A DNA stretch of 64,000 nucleotides from Diphasiastrum complanatum. Taxonomy: Eukaryota > Streptophyta > Lycopodiopsida > Lycopodiales > Lycopodiaceae. The stretch covers positions 48,225,594 to 48,289,593 of the forward strand of contig CM055111.1 in the NCBI GenBank assembly GCA_029204225.1, in the 5' to 3' direction. A model generated the notes under the pieces. The model was not told the DNA's origin and made no database searches. It worked only from the letters and a program-made list of their open reading frames with translations. The translations under genes were made by a program, and so were the position numbers. This document shows, piece by piece, positions 54,801-64,000 of this stretch; within the stretch, counting starts at the first letter, position 1, and each line of letters starts with the position of its first letter.

Positions 54801-56512
54801 ATGCATCTGAGATTAGGTAGAAGGTTATCCACCATGGATCTCCCTGAACTAGAGGAATTTGTCAACGTACTGATCGAAATATTACCTGAATCCATTGATG
54901 TAGATCCACTCCTGATGGACAATCCTAGCCATTGGTGCCCCACAAAGTCTAGAATTTTTCCAAGATCAACCTTCCAAGATTTGATAGCAAGGGAGACCCG
55001 CGACGTTTTCTTCAGATCTACACCCAAGCATGTAGAGCCTACCGAGACGATAGCCTACAAGAGTTGTTAAGATATTTCAATATGTGTTTGAGCAAAATTA
55101 CAAAAGATTGGTATTTCAATTTTCAGTAGAACGAACATGATGATTGAAACATTTTACAGGCTGAGTTCATCACCAGATTCAAAACCATCCGCTTCCTTTC
55201 TGATCCATTTTTGCAACTTGGACGAATATGTATGGATAAGAAAAACGAGTCCCTACACGATTATATTGAGCGGATCAAGAGGTTGTGTGGCGGATGCGAC
55301 CCTGATAGCGTCCCAAATCATAGTGTCCTGACATGGTTCATGGCAAGATTATCCAAGAGAATCAGACAACAAATGAAGCAAAGAGACAAGTATGTGTCTT
55401 TTCAAGCAGCCTGCGCCGATGCCATTAAGTCGACGATAGTGAAAGCACTAGTTCGGACTCTGATAACTTTGATCGGGAACGAAGATGCAAAAAAGAACGA
55501 AGAGCCAAACGTATGGACAAGTTTCATAATGATGTTTTTGCCTCTACATCTATAGTGCCGATACTATCGTATCTGCTATAGAGAAGTTGCACATGCAGAG
55601 CTACGAGCAAATTAGAAAGCTCGCTACTGACCTGACCACGATTGTCAATCAGAAGCTGAAAGGCATGCAATCATGACCTACTCACGCCTACCCAAGGAGA
55701 GAATCCACTATCAAGGCAACCATACTGGAAACAAGTGCCCACAGTTGAGACAAGAGTTAGAGCGACCTATCCAATATTGCCATATTTGTAATATGAGCAA
55801 TCATGATACCAATGAATGTCGCTATAATCTCAGAAACCAAGCAGTCTGACCAACACCAAGTCCCATCCCATTGGCGCAATGTCAAGGTGCCTTATCCCAA
55901 CCATCGCCTAGACTGGCATAACCTCCCATTCCCCCCAGAACCCAAAGTTTAGTAGTACAAAATCCGTAGCCAACTGCGCAGCAGTTGAACATGGTCGAAG
56001 TGACTGAAGAACCCTACTACCCTGGAGAGGAAGCATAAGATTCTATTCCAGTGCATTTCATAGACAGAGAGAACAGGGACTTAGGGTCGATCTACGTCAA
56101 GTGCTACGAATGCTGAGAGAACCATAGAATAGCCAAGTGCCCTAACAAGCCACATGGCAACTTTGTACCTTTATGTCGTGATTGTGGGTATAGACACCCA
56201 TATCTCACGTGTCCAATGAGAACTGAGAGGCAAGGAGAGGTCTCTGCCCCTCTGCATTTGATGAGTTTGGTAGGAGAGCCCAAGGCATCAACAATGTTAG
56301 TATTCATCCAGACAAGAGCCCATAAATGAAAGGAGAAGGAGCCATATAAATCTGCTACCACTGGTCCTGCTAGTGGATCATCTGGTTCCTTATACGTAGG
56401 TGAATACCCAAACCCCACTGTTGAGCAAGGTAACTTTAGACGCATGAAGGAGTGGGTGAAAGAAGCCCAAGCCCTAGATCGGGCTAGAGAGGCTACCCAA
56501 GAACAAGATCAA
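54801..56512 (+). pseudogene. Gypsy gag with three zinc knuckles
   Basis: Frames at 54801-55070 and 55211-55555 give a Gypsy gag core: CMDKKNESLHDYIERIKRLC, HSVLTWFMARLSKRIRQQMK, YVSFQAACADAIK. Zinc knuckles follow: CHICNMSNHDTNEC at 55779-55820 (CX2CX4HX4C) and, in another frame, a pair at 56102-56140 (with a TGA inside) and 56174-56212 (CRDCGYRHPYLTC) with the shorter CX2CX3HX4C spacing. The gag is cut at 56512 by element C. Confidence 0.75.
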
Positions 56513-56999
56513 TGTTATGGCCATATTCGGTTAAGGACCTGGAATAGTTCTAATATGGTAGACCGTCCCTCCGATATTTGAGATTGTTGGTCATGCTATG
56601 ATTTAATTCCATGTCAAGGCCAGTTTATGACTAATAACCTTGAGAGGACCCAGACACTCTAATTGAGACATATGGAGTATTGCATGTCTGTGTGACGGAT
56701 ATAGGCAGGAGGACTACATGAAGAGATGTGAATTATTTATAGTTGACCTACATGGGGATTGCATGGTTTCATGCACAGGACTCTACTCTCTATATAATGA
56801 GGATAATGAGGTAGGGATTCTCCCATCGACATATTGGGTTTAGGTTACCATGTTCTCTCTTCTCCTCTTGCTTCACATGGCATGGCTTGGGGGCTAGATC
56901 CAGGTTTGATCTAGGATTGGTTGGGCAGTATGGCTCCATAGTCTCTTCTATTGTGTTCTCCTATCCTCATCTTAGGGACAATCCTTTAGGGTCTTTACG
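56513..56999 (+). repeat. 5' LTR of element C
   Basis: 487 bp; last base mutated (TTTACG for TTTACA). Confidence 0.87.
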
Positions 57000-59287
57000 T
57001 TGGCGACCCTACCTCTTGAGAGCCTGCTCTTCCCAAAAAAAAAAAAAAAAAACCTTGCTTCTATCTCTCTGTCTCTCTTGATGAGGGTCCATCTTGGGAA
57101 GCATAAGCATACTAGGTGGCTGTTTTTAGGGTCTTTTGAGAAAGGGGGGTGGGGGTAATTGCATGCCCATAAGAATTTGGTTATGGTTGTGCATAATTGA
57201 AAAAAAAAAAAAAAACTCTTGCATTGGGAGTCTAATTTTTGGTTATCCGTGATTGAGCTATTTTTCCCATGTGAAGAGAGTCTTTGATTGAGAATGAATT
57301 TCCCATTCGTCAGCTACTTTTCTAGTAAAGGCATGAGAAAGAAGTTGAGTCTAAATATGGAAACCCAAGGAAAAAAGGTAATATCGATTCAGAAAGACGA
57401 TTTTAGTAAATCTGACTGGTTTGATAAGGGAGAATGAATTAGATTCATTAAGCCATAACCGTTGGAGGTAACAATATAAAATCTGCTATCCTAACAAGCC
57501 ATCTATGAATTCGGTTCATAGATTTAGGATTGAGAGCAAGATATTCGTTTCTCATGAGCTACTTTTTCCAAGACGGTACCCGGTTCAAGAAATTTTAATT
57601 TTTCTGGTATTGTGCTTGATAGGGACTAAACTTTGGAAGCATGTGTTCTCCTCAAACTATAAGTTAAAAGTGAATTTATTCTTTTTTGTTGAATTTCGAA
57701 CTTGGTTAAAAGTTCGAAATCTGTTACTTGTTCGATATATTTCTAAATGATATTGATCGTTGGAAATGGGTCAAGTGAACGTTTTGTGCAAAATACTCGT
57801 CAAAATTGAAGGTAAAACCATTAAACAATATGAAATGGCCAGATAAAATGAACGATGATAGAATTTTTATCCGATCAATGGAATCTTGTTTGGATACAGT
57901 TTAAGAGTTCTGAAATCCTATTGGTAGGATTTCCATTCATATAATTTTATATTCTAAGTTTAATTAATTTTTGTCAATATTGATGGAGTAATGCCAGACC
58001 AGTCAATAAAAAAAAAACAGTCCAATTTTATTGGAAAATTGTAGGAATTAAAAAAACTGATTTCATTTCCACTTAAATCCTATGGTGAATTATATTCAAA
58101 AGATCAGACTAGTAGTGTTTTTCATACTAGTAGATGATTTTTGGTACATAAGTTATTCAACCCAGGTATCTGAATTTAAGTCTAAGAGTTATGTATTGGA
58201 TCAACCTAATCTTAGTTAGTACTAGAATCAGAGAGGGGTTGATTAAGTGGAAGAAATTATGTACTTAGAAGTAAGTTGAATTGGAAAATTGTTGAGAGTG
58301 AATGTTATTCGTCTCAGAGATTTTTCGAAAATGTTATTTACTCATGAGAAATAGAAAATCTTTTGTAGCTGAGTTACAAGATCTCCGTGAAATATGTGAG
58401 TAACATATGTGGGTTCTGGAGGAATCTGCCAGATAGGAGTGTGTTTTTGTACTAGGTCATAGTGAGATTATTCACATATGTGCACGTTTAATCTTGTATG
58501 AATCTATTGTGTACTTCTAATTACCAGGGTTATTTGGTGCACTTAACCTAGTCGGTAAACATGAGCATATGATCAAGTATTGTTTTGACAGATACTTGTA
58601 AAGTTAACAGATATTTCTATGGAAGATTTATGAGTTAACTAATAAATGATTTGGATAAGGATCGAATGGAGTCTTATGCTAGTATAATTAAGATCTGCAC
58701 CTAAATATTTGAGATTTCTAAATCATTGCAATGAACTTGAGTAGTTGATTACTCCAGGATGAAGTTAATTGGTAAAACGATCAGTGTGAAGGGGATTCAC
58801 CAGGAACTGATAGTAACTAGAAAATCAACACATAGAATAGTGAAATTTTGATCAACCTATGATCTACCCTCAATCTAATGATTCTTGCCACTTCCTAAGA
58901 TTGAAACACACTCAAATGAAGTTTAGTAACTCACAAACTAGAGATCCAATCAAAATTAGGGTTTTGACAAAATCACAAAAAATTGAATATCTCATATTCT
59001 GCATGCAATTTCTAGAAACTTGATATATATTCTTGTAAACTCCAATGAGAACTTTCTAATGCACAAAAAACCATTTAAATCCAGTAAGCCAAGTGTGAAA
59101 TCGGAATTGATCAAGTATATAACCCTATATTGAGTTTTGACCTACAAAAGATCAATTCTACACATGCAGAAATGCTGATGTTTGAGTAGAAATCAATCTA
59201 GCATGCCTTAGCATTGGTAACTCCTCCAAATCCTTGCTAAAGATGGCTGATCCTTTCATAACCTGAAACACAAGAGCTTTGATACCA
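57000..59287. other. Interior of element C, non-coding
   Basis: AT-rich, with A runs at about 57036-57052 and 57199-57213. No ORF with a recognisable domain. Short ORFs such as 57505-57750 look fortuitous. Confidence 0.5.
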
Positions 59288-59937
59288 TGTGAAGGATTTC
59301 AGATCATTCAAGATCCAATCCATGTCCCTAATCTTTGGTTACAATAAGGAGCAAACCAACAATCCTGCCAATGTAGAAAAAACAGCATCTACATACAAAA
59401 TGAGATGCAAACTCTAAGAGATACTGATCAAACATGAACCAAAACATAAAATATGTTTGATGTCCGTACAATTACAGTTTCCTACGTATTTCACATGTGT
59501 GGAACCGAAAATAGCAAAATATGAGCATTCTACACACAAGATTGCAGGATATCATCAAGATAGTGCACCAATAGATAGTAGAACCCAAAGAGAACCATGT
59601 ATAATGATGAAATGAGAGAGAGAAGAGAGAAGATGTGTCTCTCCATGACTTACATCCTTTTATAGAGTTTTCAAACCCTATTTGGCCACTTAGCTTTCCC
59701 TCCAAAATGTAAACCCTACTATTTTTGGGTCTAGATTCAATGTACCCAAAGTTCAAATTTGAATCTCTCTTAAACTCGACTACCAACTTTCCCACACTTT
59801 CAAAAAGTGTTTATTGAATGTATTTTAAACTAATATAACTTCAAAAAATTTATCTCTATGTCTAAAATGAGTTTTGGCCTCTTATTGACAATTTACCAAA
59901 ATATGACTAAACTAGTTGAAATCTCTCACATTTTACA
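59288..59937 (-). repeat. Putative Copia LTR with primer site inside element C
   Basis: On the minus strand the candidate LTR runs TGTAAAATGTGAGAG... to ...CTTCACA (650 bp), followed at once by TGGTATCAAAGC (59287-59276), an initiator-type primer site. A TATA-like CTCTATAAAAGG lies at about 59668. No partner LTR was found, so this is a truncated Copia end captured within or inserted in element C. Confidence 0.5.
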
Positions 59938-60201
59938 TGAAGGTGATGTTACTAACTTGTGTTGAGTGTAACCCAATTGAGAAGATATATCTCTCAGTGT
60001 AATTTTCAAACCAGAGTTTGTACTCCAGAACAGAGATTAACGATTGGAAATAGGTTTATCTCTAAGTACTTGTTTGATATGAAAGTTAGACTAAGAATAA
60101 TGATTTTCACGGTTAATATTGGAAGTTAAAGGAACTGTTCCTGTCATTCTTTTCTGTTTTGAAGAGCTTGTAAGGATAGAAGCTGTTTAAGGAGGGAAGA
60201 A

Positions 60202-60664
60202 TGTTATGGCCATATTTAGTTAAGGACCTGGAATAGTCCTAATATGGTAGACTAGCCCTCCGGTATTCGAGATTGTTCGTCACGCTCTGATTTAATTCCA
60301 TGTCAAGGCCAGTTTATGACTAATAACCTTGAGAGGACCTAAACACTTTAATTGAGACATATGGAGTATTGCATGTCTGTGTGATGGATATAGGCAGGAT
60401 GACTGCATGAAGAGATGTGATCTATTTATAGTTGACCTGCATGGGGATTGCATGGTTTCATACACAAGACTCTACTCTCTATATAATGAGGTAGGGATTC
60501 TTCCGTCGACATATTGGGTTTAGGTCACCAGGTTCTCTCTTCTCCTCGCATGGCTTGGGGGTTAGATCGAGGAATCTATGATTGGTTGGGCAGTTTGGCT
60601 CCATAGTCTCTTCTATTGTGTTCTCCTATCATCATCTTAGGGGCAATCCTTTAGGGTCTTTACA
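60202..60664 (+). repeat. 3' LTR of element C
   Basis: 463 bp; differs from the 5' LTR by small deletions and substitutions, so it is not a recent insertion. Confidence 0.87.
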
Positions 60665-62650
60665 ATCAACGTCAGCCCGAAGGTGAAAATGATCAAAGTC
60701 CTACTGCTTCCCCTCGCTCCCTAGTGAACCCTAGATTACTGCAGTTCATCCAAAAAATCGGATAGAATGCAAATGAGCATTCTGGTTCAAGTCTCTTTCC
60801 ATAGCAAGGAAGAGGAGAAAGACCACACCGTTGTCCTAGTCGATCTATTGAGAAGCAAGGTTAGAATGCCCTTAGGCACCTTAATCAAAACGCATCCGAC
60901 CCTCTGGGAAGGATTGAAAACTTACATAGACGGACCAAGCAGCATGAAACCTGAAGCGCACCCTACCAATTTGGTGCTAGATGAGGAAGTAGAGAGATCG
61001 CAACCAGTCCACCAAGTAGGGGTAGGATGGGAGAAAGATGCAAAAAACGTGACCATCCCTATTACGCATCAAGGGTTTCCAAGGAAATCAGCCATACTCG
61101 ACCGAGGATCCGGAGTGAATATTATTTTTTCCAAACTTTATCACGAATGGGGTCTTACTCGCATGGTAGGCACTCCTTTTACAATCCGACTAGCTGACCA
61201 ATCTAGCATGAAACCACTAGGCATAGCCAACAAAGTGCATACCAAAGAAGCCGGAATTCGTTTTGTGCTAGACATTGTAGTCTTGGACTTGCCTGATTCT
61301 CTTCAATCCTACAGTGTCCTACTAGGTAGACCATGGCTCAGAATATCCCAAGCCCTTCACGATTGGGGACAGAATCGCATCATCCTACAAAATCATGATT
61401 CTATAGTCAAGATCGATCCTGATACCTGGATTATGAAGCCAACCGACCAACGAGCCATGGTTTCAAGCTCTGCTACTACCATCCATTTTGATGAGAAATC
61501 AGATGACGGACGTCGTTGGACGAGGATTGTCATATGTGATGATTCGCAAACCAATGTGGTAAACTAGACCGAAGCCCTAGCTATGGTCGATTGTCTTCAT
61601 TTTGATGTTTCATCAGCTAAGCAATCTCCCAAGCGAAGGTCAACTATAGACCCATTTTTTGATGAAGATAATATCTTGATCAAGAGATTAGCACAACCAG
61701 CGAAGAAATCTAGCCGAGGCCATCAAGACTCCATTTCAATTTTTATGATGAGCCTAGAGGCTATACCCCAAGAATCATTGGAGTCTGTAGTAAAAAAGAA
61801 ATTGAAGTCCTTCAGGTGTTTACCCTGGAAGAAGGTCGAGAGTACAAGGACGAGAAATTCCTCCGATATGTAGATTCTGACCGTTTCAAAGTCGCGCCAA
61901 AATCCAAAAGTAGTAGATCCACAAAAGCCTCTAGCGAATGAAGGCCTCATCGAAACTGTAGAGCTCCACAAGGTAATGTCATAGTAGGCCGAATGGATAC
62001 AATGACCGACGGATCCACGACTAGCATTCTAACAACCATTAATAATTTCTTGGGAGAATGCATAGATTGGGACCTAGTTGAGGACAAAGCTCTTTATAAG
62101 CTAGAAATCTCGTTATGGGACATTAGCATAAAGATGGTAAAAGATCCAGCCCTTGATCCACCATCAAAGTTGCCAACGAATGCCAAGGGAAAAGAGTCGA
62201 TCACTTCGGATCCTCCATTTGGAGGCTCTCCAAAAAAGAAAGCTCCCATCACCTTCGCCGATCTAGGAATGAAGCCATCCAAGAGCATTAGAAAACTCGA
62301 TCGAGCCTTGAAAAGGATGGGAATTGACAATCAGCCAACCACCAGCCCACTCCGTGAACGCAAACCCTTGTATAAGACAAAAACCGCTAAGTGAAAGCCA
62401 AGAGCGACAAACGAGGGATTAAATCTGAGTTGATAACTGACCATGAACTAAAAGACGAAATCCGCCAACACGCCATAGAAAAACCTAAGCCTGCGCATGA
62501 CATGCCACAATACTTCAAGGATCACGAGATGAATGAAGTGGTAGTGGTTAAGCCTAGAGCGAAGATGGAACCCTTACAAGAAACCTCCCAGAGAGCCAGC
62601 GTTTATGAAGGTCCTGCCCATAGAAAAGAGATAGATCTGGCTGAGTAGGG
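60665..62650 (+). pseudogene. Gypsy protease and linker region
   Basis: The 60767-61567 frame contains the protease: SAILDRGSGVNIIFSKLYHE then SYSVLLGRPWL. The active-site triad normally D-T/S-G reads D-R-G (61100-61108). A long, poorly conserved linker follows in frames 61583-61873, 61993-62394 and 62391-62648 (Lys/Pro-rich; ITFADLGMKPSKSIRKLDRA). Confidence 0.7.
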
Positions 62651-62663
62651 AGAGGAAAGTCGT

Positions 62664-63900
62664 ATGGTGTTAGTAGGAGAAGATGTAGAGGAGAGGAACT
62701 CGAGGATCTCAAGGCACTTCTTTGCAATACCACGACTATCTGCTTGGAATTACATTGAGCTGAAGGGCATATCGCTAGATGTAGTGGTTTACACTATTCC
62801 ACTGGCTAATGGTGCAAAACCCACAGTTAGTAGGCCTTATAGGTCCAATCCACACTACGCCCAGCTGATCCAAGAAGAGTTGAGAAATCTTCTGGATGTT
62901 GGATTCATCTATGAGATGGAACACAGTGATTGAGTATCGCCTATCATGGTAGTACCTAAGAAAAACGAGAAACTTAGAATTTGTGTGGACTACAAGAAGC
63001 TAAACATCGTAACCAACAAGGACCATTTTCCTTTACCATTCACAAAAAATGTATTAGAGAAAATCGCCAGAGCCGAAGCCTATAGCTTTCTAGATGGGTT
63101 TAGTGGCTATAACCAAGTGTAGATAGCCCCATAAAATCAGCACAAAACTGCATTCTCTACTGAGTGGGGGACATACGCCTACAAAGTGGTGCCATTTGGA
63201 TTGTGCAATGCTCTCAACACTGTCCAACGAGTGATGAGTTATGCCTTCAAAGATTTTCTTCGGAAGTTTCATGAAATATTTATGGACGACTTGTGTGTCC
63301 ACTCCTCTAGAGCCCAACATCTAGCTTGCTTAAATAAAGTGTTCATCCAGTGTCGATTATTCAGCATATCCCTAAACTCGGCCAAATGCCAATTTTTGGT
63401 CACGCACAGCATAGTGCTAGGCCACGTAGTTTCGAGGCATGGTATTGCCACAGAAGATCCACATAATATTTGCTCTGCCTGAGCCAAGAATTGTACGTGA
63501 AGTATACATCTTTATGGGGCATTGCAATTATTATTGGAGGTTTGTCTTGAATTTCGATAAGTTGGCCCGTTTGATCTATCAGATGACTATCCAACTAGAA
63601 TGGAAAGCTGAAGCCATTGAGGCTTTCCACAAATTCAAGAAGGCCTAAGTTACTGCACCAATCCTTCGACCGCCTATCTAGACCATAGAATTCCACGTCC
63701 ATACAAACGTCTCTAACTATGCCATAGGGAGTGTTCTGACACACGGCCTGGGGAGTACAAGAAGGAATACCCGATCTACTTCACCAATAGGCAGTTGATT
63801 CCTATGGAGATGAATTATACCACCACTGAGCGTGAATCACTAACAATGGTATACCTCACACTTCGTGACATCAAGACGAAATATAATGTTTGATTTCAGA
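62664..63900 (+). pseudogene. Gypsy RT and RNase H start
   Basis: RT landmarks across frames: RPYRSNPHYAQLIQEELRNL, VVPKKNEKLRICVDYKKLN, DHFPLPFTKNVLEKIA, YSFLDGFSGYNQV, KVVPFGLCNALNTVQRVMSY, catalytic EIFMDDLCVHS (63277-63297 core), VLGHVVSRHGIAT, then the bridge IFMGHCNYYWRFVLNF and the RNase H start. Stops at 62932 (TGA in place of the Trp of the usual W-V-S-P), about 63121 and 63133, plus frameshifts, make it inactive. Continues past the window edge. Confidence 0.8.
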
Positions 63901-64000
63901 AGTGCAGATCCTTCAAGATTCATAGTTCTTGGAGATGGATCTAAACATCAAGTGAACGATATTGGTTCACTATGGCTCAACACCAACGACAGAGACAGAC

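Larger units (their letters stand above)
56513..60664 (+). mobile_element. LTR element C nested in Gypsy gag
   Basis: LTRs 56513-56999 (487 bp) and 60202-60664 (463 bp), start TGTTATGGCC, right copy ends TTTACA. The polypurine tract AAGGAGGGAAGAA is directly before the right LTR, and a perfect 5-bp target duplication ATCAA is at 56508-56512 and 60665-60669. A TTGGCGACCC just after the left LTR may be a primer site. The LTRs are clearly related to those of element A in opposite orientation. The 3.2 kb interior has no coding capacity. Confidence 0.88.

Overview
The window looks like a piece of a large, repeat-packed land-plant nuclear genome. The evidence is plant-type Ty1/Copia and Ty3/Gypsy elements primed by initiator tRNA-Met or TGGCGCC-type sites, a chromodomain remnant, a CACTA transposase with DUF4218/DUF4216-type regions, and a host gene whose small exons are separated by introns of 4 to 8 kb filled with transposons. 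Giant introns and long GA/CT arrays would suit a fern or another non-flowering vascular plant, but that is inference. I see no bacterial operon, CRISPR array, rRNA or convincing tRNA.

Region 1 (1-25,350): one host gene on the minus strand. It encodes the N-terminal 212 residues of an ankyrin-repeat protein that resembles the plant ankyrin/TPR protein known in Arabidopsis as TPR10. Six phase-compatible exons can be assembled: 25047-25008, 20767-20705, 20448-20278, 12049-11915, 3690-3551 and 3374-3288. The gene leaves the window on the left. Its introns hold an L1/Tx1-like LINE family (1-2770 minus; three plus-strand relics at 14246-20060), Copia and Gypsy fragments (6540-9990; 21002-22790), a solo LTR with perfect target duplication (19232-19954), a small LTR element nested in a LINE (14595-16858) and several GA/CT arrays.

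Region 2 (25,349-29,783): a second, GC-rich LINE, flanked by a 13-bp target duplication, sits about 300 bp upstream of the host start codon in the same orientation. It has a DUF4283/zinc-knuckle ORF1 and an RT plus zinc-binding C-terminus, but no recognisable endonuclease.

Region 3 (29,797-41,930): a 24-bp palindrome and a palindromic 15-bp array, a Copia remnant, a CACTA transposase 3' half interrupted by a second small LTR element (33145-35363), a divergent second transposon ORF, and a Copia remnant in internal-LTR-internal order (38739-41290).

Region 4 (41,931-48,088): an apparently intact Copia element with a 1322-residue polyprotein on the minus strand and equal-length, apparently identical LTRs, so a recent arrival.

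Region 5 (48,089-64,000): a Gypsy fragment ending in duplicated CT arrays, a Copia RNase H relic, three head-to-tail LTR copies of a Gypsy family with an RNA polymerase largest-subunit exon (Pol IV/V-like) embedded, then the decayed body of that Gypsy element. Its gag is split at 56512 by a third small LTR element (56513-60664, TSD ATCAA). The elements do not work together. The layout records successive nested insertions around one surviving host gene.
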